Below, one piece after another: positions 54,379 to 63,378 of a stretch of 64,000 nucleotides of DNA. How positions within the stretch are numbered: position 1 is the first letter of the stretch; every line of letters begins with the position of its first letter. The notes below the pieces were generated by a model, which saw only the letters and a list, made by a program, of their open reading frames with translations, was not told the DNA's origin and made no database searches. Position numbers and translations under genes: made by a program. This DNA is from Caryophanales bacterium UBA6449. GTDB lineage: Bacteria; Bacillota_I; Bacilli_A; RFN20; CAG-288. The DNA lies in NCBI GenBank assembly GCA_002437105.1, contig DJOB01000002.1:1-64000 (forward strand), read 5' to 3'.

Positions 54379-54414
54379 TGTGTAGAATAAAAGAACACAG
54401 GCAGGAGGTAGAAA

Positions 54415-55110
54415 ATGAGGATACTTCTTATCGAGGACTCGGCCCAGCTGGCGGATGCTATCCGCGAATTCTTCAGGATAAAGGGCAGCGAAGTGATAGT
54501 GGAGGGTGATGGAAAGAAAGGGTATGAGCAGGCGCAGCGGGAAAAGTATGACGCCATCATCCTCGATCTTATGCTCCCCTCGATGAATGGCATCGATATC
54601 CTTCGTAACCTCCGGAACAAGGGAATCGAGACCCCGGTCATCATCCTTACCGCTAAGACGCAGGAGGAGGATATCCTCAAGGGCTTCGACGCCGGAACCG
54701 ATGACTATCTCGGTAAACCCTTCAAGATGAATGAGCTTTTAGCTCGCGTCAACGCGATCGTGCGCCGCCACGTGGCTCCTGAGGAGAAGGATCTTCTCTC
54801 TTTCAACGATCTGTCGTTGGACAAGTCTACCCATGAACTGGTCGGTGCGGATCAGCGCATCACCCTCTCCTCTCACGAGTATGAGATCATGAAGAATCTA
54901 ATCGAGAAACAGGGAGGGTTGGTCGATAAGGAGCTGCTCGACGAACGGGTCTGGGGCTATTCAGGACCTAATATGTATAACGGGGTTGAGGTTTATATAT
55001 CGTTTCTGCGAAAGAAATTGAAGGCCTTGAATTCGATTACGGAGATCAAGGTTTTGAGGGGAGCTGGGTATCGTCTCAGCGCAGCGGCGGATGAAGCCAA
55101 GAAAGACTAA
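54415..55110 (+). CDS. OmpR-family response regulator
   Basis: 231 residues: receiver domain (about 1-115) with Asp8/9, phospho-acceptor Asp51 in LDLMLPS and Lys near 101 in GKPF, then a winged-helix DNA-binding domain with the recognition-helix segment NGVEVYISFLRKKL (about 191-204). AGGAGGT at 54402-54408. It overlaps the histidine kinase gene by 20 bp. Targets are not readable. Confidence 0.95.
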   Translation: MRILLIEDSAQLADAIREFFRIKGSEVIVEGDGKKGYEQAQREKYDAIILDLMLPSMNGIDILRNLRNKGIETPVIILTAKTQEEDILKGFDAGTDDYLGKPFKMNELLARVNAIVRRHVAPEEKDLLSFNDLSLDKSTHELVGADQRITLSSHEYEIMKNLIEKQGGLVDKELLDERVWGYSGPNMYNGVEVYISFLRKKLKALNSITEIKVLRGAGYRLSAAADEAKKD

Positions 55111-56389
55111 TCAGTACTGGAGGGAAGAGGCCTCCCTCTCTCAGGGGGATCAGGAGTCGCTGAAGAAGTCCAAGAACAGCCTGCGGTACATAATCTTCTT
55201 CGGCGTGTTCCTCCTGACTCTCATCATCGGTATCGCTGTCCCTGTTGTTCAGGATGGTATCCATCAGGATTCTGTTCAGAACGGCTTAAAAATGACTTTG
55301 GATAATGCTGGTGATATGGATTGGAACAGCTCGAAAACCAATCTGGTGACTGAGCATATAGATACCGTTATCGCCCGCTTTGATCGCACCGCTCTCGACG
55401 ATGGGAAACTCGAGCCATCGGAGTATGCGGTGATAGGGAACGGTAATCTTCTCAAGGCGCTCTCCGACGGTGACCTCAATAGTCTCAAAGCTCTCTTCGA
55501 CTCGAGCCGATACGATGATGGCTATCTGACATTCAGCTGTCGTGAGGTGGGGGACTATATATATCTAGCCGGTCAAGATTCTACCGAGTTCTACCGCTCT
55601 TTTGTGCCGGGGACCATCACGCTCGAGATCCTGCTTTCGCTCTCCTATCTCGTGATCTGCTTGGTCTCCAATCATCTCATCGATAAGGCGTTTCGGCCCG
55701 TCATCGATTCTATGATCACGCAACACAAGTTCGTGGGAGATGTCTCTCATGAGCTCAAGACCCCTCTCGCGGTCATCTCGGCTTCTACCGATCTTCTGAT
55801 GAATTCGGCTAAAGATGGCTCGGATCAGAAGAAGTGGTTGAATTCCATCCAGGACCAGACGGATAGGATGTCTCACACGATCAAGGATCTGGTCACCATT
55901 TCGTCTCTCGAGTCCTCGTTCCGACTGCAGAAGGTGGAGGATATGTCGACGATCGTGCGGGATGTGTCCCTCTCGTTCGATGCGGTTTGCTTCGAGCGGG
56001 GAATCTACTATACATTCGAACGGATAGATTCCGGCTGCATGGTGAATTGCAACAGCGATGATGCGAGAAAGCTGTTTGAAGAATTGCTGGGTAATGCGGT
56101 CAAGTATGCTGAAGGCAATCCGCCTTCGATCACCGCTTCTTTTGTCCGAAATAAAAATAAGGCGATCCTGACCATAACGAATACGGGGTGCACCATCAAG
56201 GAAGAGGAGAAGAATCGCGTCTTCGATCGCTTCTATCGTACCTCGCTCATGCGGGCTGAAGGACGCAATGGTTCGGGTCTCGGACTGTCGATCTGTCAGT
56301 CGATCTGCGAGAAGAATGGTTTCCGTATATCCTGCCTTCCCGAGTATGGTAAGCAGACCACCTTCGAGGTGGAGATGAACCTGGCGTGA
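55091..56389 (+). CDS. Sensor histidine kinase
   Basis: 432 residues. TM1 about 34-56, an extracytoplasmic sensor domain of about 115 residues, TM2 about 177-197. The dimerisation domain carries His220 in DVSHELKTPLAV; the ATPase domain has the N-box (ELLGNAVKYA, about 330-339) and G-box (NGSGLGLSI, about 394-402). There is no clear HAMP of full length between TM2 and the His box. Partner of the overlapping response regulator. Confidence 0.95.
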   Translation: MKPRKTNQYWREEASLSQGDQESLKKSKNSLRYIIFFGVFLLTLIIGIAVPVVQDGIHQDSVQNGLKMTLDNAGDMDWNSSKTNLVTEHIDTVIARFDRTALDDGKLEPSEYAVIGNGNLLKALSDGDLNSLKALFDSSRYDDGYLTFSCREVGDYIYLAGQDSTEFYRSFVPGTITLEILLSLSYLVICLVSNHLIDKAFRPVIDSMITQHKFVGDVSHELKTPLAVISASTDLLMNSAKDGSDQKKWLNSIQDQTDRMSHTIKDLVTISSLESSFRLQKVEDMSTIVRDVSLSFDAVCFERGIYYTFERIDSGCMVNCNSDDARKLFEELLGNAVKYAEGNPPSITASFVRNKNKAILTITNTGCTIKEEEKNRVFDRFYRTSLMRAEGRNGSGLGLSICQSICEKNGFRISCLPEYGKQTTFEVEMNLA

Positions 56390-56396
56390 TGCGATC

Positions 56397-57338
56397 ATGA
56401 TTCTCACTAGAACATATCGAACTCTTCTAGATATCCTGGAGTCGGTAGCGGAGAGGACTGGCGATCATCAGCTCGATGATTACCTATCTGAGATAGATAT
56501 CCGACCCAACGGGCTGAAGTATGGGATTCTCGAGAGTGAGAATCCTGATTTTACCCTGCAGTGGAAGAGGTGTACGGAAGGAAAGAGACGGGATCGATTG
56601 GATTCCGGTTTTAGTTTTGCAAAGGATTTCTTGAAGCGCACCCTCGATCCTGAACGATCAGCTGAGATCGCCGATCATCTTTCTGAGGATATTTTTACTG
56701 CCCAGTATCGGAAGAAGCTGGCGATCGACCTCGCTAGAGAGGGACTATACCTTCTGGGACTCTTAGATATTCCAGCGGCGAAAGAGGAAGTGAATCTGCT
56801 GCGGCACACTATCGACAATCCTGCGGGTCTAGTCCGGTTTATCCATGATAGAAGTGGGGACTATCCCTCCGATTTCGACTTGCTGAGCGGATATCTGAAG
56901 TCTCTCGTTCCCGGAGAGATCTGCCTCTCTAGAGCCGGCAAGGTGCTGTTCGGTCTACTAGCTGATCACTGGTTTATCTATCAGCCGGAGGTATCGAAGG
57001 ACAATCCTGTCTTCTGGGAGCTCCGAGATCTCGATCGGGTTCCGGATTATCCCTCTCCCCTCTGGATAGCATCTCGCCTCTTTCAAGGATATGGACTGGA
57101 ATTTACCGTGGCGGATAGAAGGTATTTTGCCCTTTATCCACTAGATTCATCCATCGCCTTGTTATATGAAGATGGTAAATTGATCGCCCGCCGATCCATC
57201 GATGGTTTTATGACTGCCGCCCGCTATCGGATGGACCCCGGTTCATCCAAGCGGCTGGATCTTTTCAAAGCCTTTAAAGCCAGTAAGCAAAGAAGGATCA
57301 TCGCACCTAGAGAAGCGCTAGCTCGGATCAGCAGCTAG
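56397..57338 (+). CDS. Unrecognised soluble protein following the two-component system
   Basis: 313 residues; no signal peptide or TM. Starts 7 bp after the kinase stop, so it is probably cotranscribed. The N-terminal half is helical with many Arg/Asp/Glu; around 205-270 the sequence changes to short aromatic strands (VFWELRDLDRVPDYPSPL). The C-terminus is basic (KASKQRRIIAPR). No recognisable catalytic motif. It may act with the sensor. Its stop overlaps that of the convergent methyltransferase gene. Confidence 0.7.
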   Translation: MILTRTYRTLLDILESVAERTGDHQLDDYLSEIDIRPNGLKYGILESENPDFTLQWKRCTEGKRRDRLDSGFSFAKDFLKRTLDPERSAEIADHLSEDIFTAQYRKKLAIDLAREGLYLLGLLDIPAAKEEVNLLRHTIDNPAGLVRFIHDRSGDYPSDFDLLSGYLKSLVPGEICLSRAGKVLFGLLADHWFIYQPEVSKDNPVFWELRDLDRVPDYPSPLWIASRLFQGYGLEFTVADRRYFALYPLDSSIALLYEDGKLIARRSIDGFMTAARYRMDPGSSKRLDLFKAFKASKQRRIIAPREALARISS

Positions 57339-58552
57339 ATCTTAAGATCGTAGGTGAGGATGCTGGTGATCGGCTTCCCCTGGGGCGCTTTCATATCGGC
57401 TGCCACCTTTTTAGAGTCGTTACCGTAGGTCTGTTCCAGCCGGATGAAAGTGTTCTCGAGGTCGAGCCGGAGGAAGAGGTATAGACCGAAGAGATTGATA
57501 TTTATCTTGTCGCTGGGGAATCTCGCCTTCAGGTATGATGCGACAAACATGGTGCAGATGGCGGTTCGCTGTTCATCCTGCTGTGGGAGGGGAACGCCGG
57601 AGGCGGTATAGCTAGTGAGGGCCTGGACACGGAAATTCAGGATATCGCTGTTGGTAAAGGTTCCGTGGAACAGATTCTTGAGCCTGGGTTTGAGGATCGA
57701 CCAGTTCTTTTCTGCTTCGGCCTCGTAGGGCAGGAGGGCGAGCGAGAAATTCTTAGCTAGTTCGGTCAAGGTGTTTCCGGGGATCTCTCGGAGCCGCTTC
57801 CAGTTTGTCTGGTGCGGCTTCTCATCCTCTCCATTTTTAAATTCTCTCTCCCGTGCCTCCTCGACGTATCCGAGGGTTCGGTCGACCTGTTTAGCCTCAT
57901 CTTCATCTACAGGCTGAGCGGCGAACTTCGGACAGGCGATGATTACGCCCTGAGGGGAGATGCGCTGAAAGACCAGGTTGGGAATGAACTCTTTTAGATC
58001 GGCGAGGATGGGGTAATTATCCTGGCTCAGATCCTTCTTGTGGTCCGCTTGGAACTTTGTTAGATCTTCGGTGGTGTCGAAGCAGGCATCGTAGATGAGG
58101 ATCAATCCGCCATCTGCGAGGACTTCGAAATTCAGGTAATTGATGAAGGCAGGCTGCAGCGCTCTGGGGAGCCGATGCAGGAATAGGGAGGAGGTTATCA
58201 CCTTGAACTTCTTCCCCTTGAGCGAAGCCGGCAGGAATCCTGAGGACAGGTCGTGCTGGATGAAGATAGCCCCAGCTGCCTTCTCTCGAGCGATAGCGAG
58301 CATGGCGGACGAGAAGTCGATTCCGGTCACCTGGTGTCCTCTCTGGAGGAGAATCTGCTCTAGGTCGCCAGTTCCGCATCCGAGGTCGAGCACCTCCGCG
58401 TCCTTCGCGAAGCCGTCGATCGTCTTCGCTAGAGTCTCGAGGGCGATACTCCATCCCTGAAAGGGAAACTCCCCCTTCTTTTCGCTATCGGCCGCGAAGC
58501 TGTCGTAATCTCTAGCCCAAGCATCGTATTGAGCGCTGTCCTTATAAGCCAT
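57335..58552 (-). CDS. SAM-dependent methyltransferase with unknown C-terminal domain
   Basis: 405 residues. The N-terminal class I methyltransferase domain (about 1-205) has the SAM motif VLDLGCGTGDL (about 54-64), the acidic GIDFSS (about 77-82) and HDLS. The C-terminal half (about 215-405), rich in Lys/Glu then hydrophobic strands, matches nothing I recognise; such fusions are uncommon in this family. GGGAGG on the minus strand precedes the ATG. Methyl acceptor unknown. The gene is followed leftward by a convergent neighbour, with shared stop bases. Confidence 0.85.
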   Translation of the reverse strand: MAYKDSAQYDAWARDYDSFAADSEKKGEFPFQGWSIALETLAKTIDGFAKDAEVLDLGCGTGDLEQILLQRGHQVTGIDFSSAMLAIAREKAAGAIFIQHDLSSGFLPASLKGKKFKVITSSLFLHRLPRALQPAFINYLNFEVLADGGLILIYDACFDTTEDLTKFQADHKKDLSQDNYPILADLKEFIPNLVFQRISPQGVIIACPKFAAQPVDEDEAKQVDRTLGYVEEAREREFKNGEDEKPHQTNWKRLREIPGNTLTELAKNFSLALLPYEAEAEKNWSILKPRLKNLFHGTFTNSDILNFRVQALTSYTASGVPLPQQDEQRTAICTMFVASYLKARFPSDKININLFGLYLFLRLDLENTFIRLEQTYGNDSKKVAADMKAPQGKPITSILTYDLKI

Positions 58553-58601
58553 AGTGGAGACCTCCCATAACTATGAATATTCTATTATCTATCGGATACT
58601 T

Positions 58602-59513
58602 TTATCCTTCGGCAAGCGCTTTGGCTGAAAAGATAGCTGATCCTCTGCCGCCTTGGAAGTCGTTTGAACAGATGAGGAGAGTGTCGGTGCCCGGGATGAT
58701 TTTGGGATGGGTGGAGCGGAGGAAGGCTCCGTTCCAACTGTCGGGCAGAAGGATCTGCTTAACCGGTATACCAGCCGGCGAGAAACATAGCACTCTTCCC
58801 TGTTGATAGATTGCTACATACAGATTTCCATCCTTATCCAGCGTGCAGGAATCGGGTCCGTTTAAACCAGTGAAGGTATATGGGGTTAAATCCCCGTAAT
58901 CGGATATGGTCAGACCATCTTGTTCCAGCTCGAGGAAGTGCAGAGTGTTGGTCCCCATCTCGGTGACCCAGAGGCTTCTCTCGTCGCTCGTGAGAGATAG
59001 TCCGTTGGGCACACCTAAAAAGCCACAGACCCGCCGTATATCCTTTCCGTCCAGCGAGGAGAGGAAGATTCCACCGCTTCTATCGGTGGCCCCGCCGATG
59101 AAGTTGGAGAAGTAGAAGCGACCATCATGTCTGAAAGCGAGGTCGTCGATCACGTAACCGGAAGCGCTGGAGATGATGGTTTGCCGAGTGAGCGATATGG
59201 GATCGATCCTCTCGAGCGAACCGGTCGAGTGAAAATCTCCTAGGCAGGCGACGTATAGCTGGTGGTCGGGACCGCTTTTGATAGCCGCGGGGTTTCTGCC
59301 CTTAAGCGAGAGGATCCTCTTTGCTACTCTAGTGCCCCGTTCCACCCTCCAGATTCCGCCCTGAAAGACATCGCAGAAATAGAGATTCGCTTCTTCGTCA
59401 AAACATAGTCCCTCCAGCTGGAGGAAGTCCGGTGAGACGGATAGATATTCCTCCGCTATCTCGACGGGAATCTGACGCTCGGAGTATGGGATTCGATCAA
59501 GAAAGTTCGCCAT
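58602..59513 (-). CDS. SMP-30/gluconolactonase-like six-bladed beta-propeller
   Basis: 303 residues with repeated propeller strands (LEGLCFDEEANLYFCDV, DDLAFRHDGRFYFSNF, NGLSLTSDERSLWVTE, DSCTLDKDGNLYVAI). The Glu (about 34), Asn (about 171) and Asp (about 222) metal ligands of SMP-30 lactonases appear conserved, so sugar-lactone hydrolysis is plausible. No signal peptide. It lies 49 bp from the methyltransferase gene in the same direction. Confidence 0.85.
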   Translation of the reverse strand: MANFLDRIPYSERQIPVEIAEEYLSVSPDFLQLEGLCFDEEANLYFCDVFQGGIWRVERGTRVAKRILSLKGRNPAAIKSGPDHQLYVACLGDFHSTGSLERIDPISLTRQTIISSASGYVIDDLAFRHDGRFYFSNFIGGATDRSGGIFLSSLDGKDIRRVCGFLGVPNGLSLTSDERSLWVTEMGTNTLHFLELEQDGLTISDYGDLTPYTFTGLNGPDSCTLDKDGNLYVAIYQQGRVLCFSPAGIPVKQILLPDSWNGAFLRSTHPKIIPGTDTLLICSNDFQGGRGSAIFSAKALAEG

Positions 59514-59591
59514 ATAAAAGCCCCTGCCAAATGATAAGGGAGAGGCGGGTCAAAATGAAACATGATTTGTAGCGAAGTATGTTATGTAGAG

Positions 59592-60590
59592 CTATTTATA
59601 GGTTTTCTCTAGTTTATTTATGTGTTCCTTGATCCGATCTATCAACTCGGGGCAGCCGATGACTTTCATGTGGTCATCGGAGTACTGAATGGCCCAGATG
59701 GTTGCGCTGTTGATATCCGACTTAGTGTGGCAGATCCAGTGATTATCCTTCTTCTCGATGAAGGTATTGCTGCTGCCGAAAGAATTGCTGATGCGGATTG
59801 CTTTGGACGGATCGTCGTACCAGATTTCCATATCGATCGTATTTCCGACAAAGGAATAGGGGTGAGACTTGATATAGTCGTGCAGCTTTATCCCTTTGAT
59901 CTCCGGGATATCGTCGAGTGAGACCTGCTGTTTATCCGGTAGTATTTTGAGATTTCTAATCTTCTCTAAGTTGAAGGAATATAGTCTCTTGCCTCGGGAA
60001 TAGGTGGCGAATAGGTGCTGGTTTCCGTGCTGATTGGCGATGAAGTGAGGATTGACTTGGAATGATCGTCCCGTGGGGACAAGATTGAGATCGGCGTCGT
60101 AATCGTAGTAATCGAATGTGATCATCGCATTCGTATCTATGGCGCTGAGGACCTGCTCTATCGTATAGAAGAACTCTTGGTTATTGGTTTTCCCGCAAGA
60201 CAGATCAGTGTAGAAATCCAAGGTGTTTTTGTGATTGACTCGAAAGTACTTGCTGGTGAAGGAGAGAAGCTTATTTATCAGTTCGTCGGTCTGTTTGGTA
60301 GTGATGTATTGGGCGGAGACGATCATATCGATCAAGAAGAGAATCTCTGAATCGTCGAAGGTTCGCTCGATAAAGGCGAAGCCTTTTCCGTTGTTGCCTA
60401 CATCGATTCCATAGTTCATTTCGTTTGAAAGAAGATACAGGGTATTTCCGATGGTCTTTCGATCCAGCTTGCAGTTATATTCGGTCTCCAAGTACGATTT
60501 GATCTGCGGTTGACTCAAGTAGTGATCGGCATCGCTGTATTTGTTTAGTATCTTCAGTATGTATAGCGGCGAAAGCTTTTTGTTAGACAT
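59592..60590 (-). CDS. WYL-domain transcriptional regulator
   Basis: 332 residues: N-terminal winged helix (about 1-70, with SQPQIKSYLE), central helical region, then a WYL-like domain (about 145-235; PHFIANQHGNQHLFATYSRG fits the WYL strand/ligand region) and a C-terminal wHTH-binding subdomain. Such proteins respond to nucleic-acid or nucleotide ligands and often control metabolic or defence genes. Base composition is lower in G+C than its neighbours, hinting at later acquisition. No defence genes are next to it. Confidence 0.85.
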   Translation of the reverse strand: MSNKKLSPLYILKILNKYSDADHYLSQPQIKSYLETEYNCKLDRKTIGNTLYLLSNEMNYGIDVGNNGKGFAFIERTFDDSEILFLIDMIVSAQYITTKQTDELINKLLSFTSKYFRVNHKNTLDFYTDLSCGKTNNQEFFYTIEQVLSAIDTNAMITFDYYDYDADLNLVPTGRSFQVNPHFIANQHGNQHLFATYSRGKRLYSFNLEKIRNLKILPDKQQVSLDDIPEIKGIKLHDYIKSHPYSFVGNTIDMEIWYDDPSKAIRISNSFGSSNTFIEKKDNHWICHTKSDINSATIWAIQYSDDHMKVIGCPELIDRIKEHINKLEKTYK

Positions 60591-61132
60591 AATTTTTTCA
60601 ATCCTTGAATTCCTGTTTGCACAAATATTTATAGTCTATCTATAGAGTAAAAAAACGGACACACACTTTTAATCTGCCATAGCTATTCTATGTTTTGGAT
60701 ACTGCTAACATTTCTTTTTGCACATACTATCAATGTATAACGTTATTAAACCTTTTTATAACCCTTTGCTGAACAGAGAATATTATAGAGCAGCTATCCT
60801 TCATTTAAAAAATTAAGTTTGTTTTATACCTTTAAATATAGTCTTCCTAGATTAATTCATTCTTATGTCTTAATTTAATTGAGGTGGATTTATTAATCTT
60901 TCATGTCGATTGAAAGCGTCATTGAATAATCTTTAGATTTATTAAATTCTACTGTTAGGAAAAGTTGAGAAGCGTGAATTCTAAATGGCTACAGTCAGTA
61001 TATGCAAACGATGTGAAAAGTATTCTCAGTATGGATTTGAGCGGATAGATGATGATAGTAATAACTGATATAGGAATAGGTTATATCGATTTAAAGTTTA
61101 ATTATCGGTAGTGATATGTATGTTGCGCAGAC
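60591..61132. other. AT-rich intergenic region, about 540 bp
   Basis: Much more AT-rich than the rest of the window. It contains many A/T runs and several TATAAT-like words but no long ORF. A 27-codon ORF (ATG 60984, MATVSICKRCEKYS...) has a CxxC pair but no ribosome site. I cannot identify RNA genes, repeats or an origin. It may hold the divergent promoters of the WYL gene and decayed sequence. Confidence 0.5.
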
Positions 61133-61176
61133 AAAAAAAGACAAGTCCGCTGACGATTCATATGTAGGAACTTGTC
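61133..61176 (-). terminator. Intrinsic terminator (leftward)
   Basis: On the minus strand GACAAGT/ACTTGTC closing a long loop, then seven T. It ends the phosphodiesterase/MFS/HAD operon. Confidence 0.82.
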
Positions 61177-61184
61177 TATGAGTT

Positions 61185-61955
61185 CTACTTTTCTTGGAGG
61201 TATTTCTTATTCTTTTCCTTCAATTGTTCTTTTACGTATGCAGGATCGAGGAACTGGTAGGTGATGGTATCGCACTCGGGTAGGATCCTGTCGAAGACAT
61301 CCTTATTCTCGATTGTCCACGCATTGACGAAGTGATTTCGGTAGTAGGACTTCACCCGTGGATTATCTAGCAGGGTATTCTCGATATCGATTGCTTCGAA
61401 GAAATACCGCAACTTAAAGACCCAGAAATGTCCCTGACATACGAGGAGCTGTCTTAGAATGCCAAGCTTTTTTAAGGGGAACAGGGCTCGTGGATCGAAG
61501 GAGATGATATTGTAGTTTTCCTTGTTCTTTACTCCCTTCATGGCTTGGAGGAATCGCTTGGTTAAAGGCCGGTAGTTCTTCCTATAGACCTTGAGTTCGA
61601 TGACCATCGGAAAGTCATCGTGTCCCAGGGCGAGTACCTCTTCAAAGGAAGGAATCTTCGCTCCGTTCAGCAGGGTGTAGTTCTCCTTAAGCTCCTTCAG
61701 GGTTAGATCTTCTACTATTCCGTCCTTGCCGGTGAGTCGCTTGAGGTCCGAGTCGTGGATGACTGCCAGCTGGTTATCCTTGGTGAGATGGATATCGAAT
61801 TCGAAGGCGACCTGGTGGGCAATCGCATTCTTGAAGGCCTCGATGGAATTCTCAGTTATGCCCTTTTCGTTGTTATACAGCCCGCGGTGTGCGACACCGA
61901 GAGAGAATAGAGGATTGCATGATTGAATGTACTTCTCTTTATCGATCTTTGACAT
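61185..61955 (-). CDS. Glycerophosphodiester phosphodiesterase
   Basis: 256 residues. The GDPD motif is intact: AHRGLYNNEKGITENSIEAF (about 22-41; catalytic His23 and Arg24) and EFDIHLTKDNQLAVIHD (about 52-68; metal Glu/Asp and His). Hydrolyses glycerophosphodiesters to glycerol 3-phosphate, scavenging phosphate and carbon from deacylated lipids. There is no signal peptide, so it is cytoplasmic, suggesting import of substrate, perhaps by the adjacent MFS protein. Confidence 0.93.
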   Translation of the reverse strand: MSKIDKEKYIQSCNPLFSLGVAHRGLYNNEKGITENSIEAFKNAIAHQVAFEFDIHLTKDNQLAVIHDSDLKRLTGKDGIVEDLTLKELKENYTLLNGAKIPSFEEVLALGHDDFPMVIELKVYRKNYRPLTKRFLQAMKGVKNKENYNIISFDPRALFPLKKLGILRQLLVCQGHFWVFKLRYFFEAIDIENTLLDNPRVKSYYRNHFVNAWTIENKDVFDRILPECDTITYQFLDPAYVKEQLKEKNKKYLQEK

Positions 61956-61987
61956 TTTTAAAATCTCCTTACCAGGATGTTTTACTC

Positions 61988-63376
61988 TTATTTACCTTCG
62001 ACAATCTTAGAACTTTTTCTGTGGACGTTTTTCACGAACATGAAGACGATCAGCGACAGGCAGAGGCAGGCGAGCGCATAGATAGGAAGGAAGGAGAAAC
62101 CGAAGCCGGGTATTAGTATAAGAAGTCCGACGAGGATCGGTGTGATAGTTTGGGCAGCCATGCTGGAGGCGTAGTAGTATCCCGTGAATTTGCCTATCTT
62201 CTTAGAGGAGCAGAGCTCTACCACCATCGGGAAGGAGTTCACGTGGACCAAGCTCATGCCGAGTCCCTTGAAGAACCACACTATATATAGGTAGATGGGG
62301 AAGGGGTTGACCGCGCTTCCAGTGACCTGTTTCACGGGGATCGTGTACGAGCAGATGACCCAGACCAGAGAAGCGGCCAAGGCCAAGCTGAGTCCCGACA
62401 CTATGGTGTATTTTTTTCCTATCTTGCCAGCGATAATACCGCCGATGGCGAAACCTAAAACCGAACCGACACCACCGACGATGGTGTTTATCATTGCACC
62501 CTGGGTACCAGAGTGAAGGTGGTAGTTGGAGTAATTGACCATGAAGGTGGATACGCCGCTATCAGCCATAAACCAGAGGAATTCAGCCCCCAGGATCAGG
62601 AGAAGCATGATCCTATTGGCCTTGGTGAGGGGTTTGTCATCGTTGGCTCGGTCGGCCGATTCGCTCATCTCCTCACCGAGTTTCATCTGCGGCTCCATCT
62701 CCTTCTCGATCTTGTTCTCGTTGATGGAGAAGACCAGTACTAGAGCTGATATGACCATCAGGGCTGAGGCGATAAGGAAGGGAGCTTCGATGATCCAGAT
62801 GTTTGAAGTGTGGTCGGCCCAGCTCTTTCCATCCGATGATTTCAGATATTTGGAGAGGACGAAGATTATTCCTACGGCAGTCGCGAAGGCTCCGCCGATG
62901 TATCCCATGATGTTGATGATTCCGTTGGCTTTGGACCTGAGCGGCTTAGGCGTGATATCGGGCATCAAGGCGACCGCAGGATTCCTGTACATCATGGCGA
63001 AGATGATAACGATGAACATGAATATGAGGGTTCCGGCAAGGCTGTGGAGGTGGAAGAAGACGGGGATGAAGGGGAAGGCGATAGCGCAGACCAGGGTGCC
63101 CACTATGATGTACGGCATTCTCTTTCCAATCTTTGTATGCGTCTTATCCGAGAGGTGACCGAAGATCGGAAGAAGGATCAGAGCGGCGAGATTATCTAGC
63201 GCCATCATGACACCGACGAGATACTGCACTTGGGTAGCATCGTTTGCTCCGAGCGCTTCCTTGAAGAGCTCAGTGAGGAAGGTGGGGGTCCAAGAATCGT
63301 AGACCTGCCAGAGGAGCAGGATACTGAAGAAGGCAAAACCGATGATGATCGTTCGCTTGTAATTGAGTTTTAACAT
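61988..63376 (-). CDS. MFS transporter (sugar/GPH-like)
   Basis: 462 residues and about 12 TM helices. The loop 2-3 motif reads GHLSDKTHTKIGKRMPYI (about 73-90), the GxxSD-x-(T/R)... form seen in the GPH cation symporter and SLC45-like families. A long charged central loop (about 215-250) separates the two halves. Cotranscribed with the HAD gene (2 bp gap) and the phosphodiesterase (32 bp gap). Transport of a disaccharide or a glycerophosphodiester is possible; substrate not determined. Confidence 0.88.
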   Translation of the reverse strand: MLKLNYKRTIIIGFAFFSILLLWQVYDSWTPTFLTELFKEALGANDATQVQYLVGVMMALDNLAALILLPIFGHLSDKTHTKIGKRMPYIIVGTLVCAIAFPFIPVFFHLHSLAGTLIFMFIVIIFAMMYRNPAVALMPDITPKPLRSKANGIINIMGYIGGAFATAVGIIFVLSKYLKSSDGKSWADHTSNIWIIEAPFLIASALMVISALVLVFSINENKIEKEMEPQMKLGEEMSESADRANDDKPLTKANRIMLLLILGAEFLWFMADSGVSTFMVNYSNYHLHSGTQGAMINTIVGGVGSVLGFAIGGIIAGKIGKKYTIVSGLSLALAASLVWVICSYTIPVKQVTGSAVNPFPIYLYIVWFFKGLGMSLVHVNSFPMVVELCSSKKIGKFTGYYYASSMAAQTITPILVGLLILIPGFGFSFLPIYALACLCLSLIVFMFVKNVHRKSSKIVEGK

Positions 63377-63378
63377 AG

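Noticed and set aside
60984..61067. 27-codon ORF with CxxC in the AT-rich gap
   Set aside because: No ribosome site and too short to distinguish from chance; kept only as a note in the gap entry.
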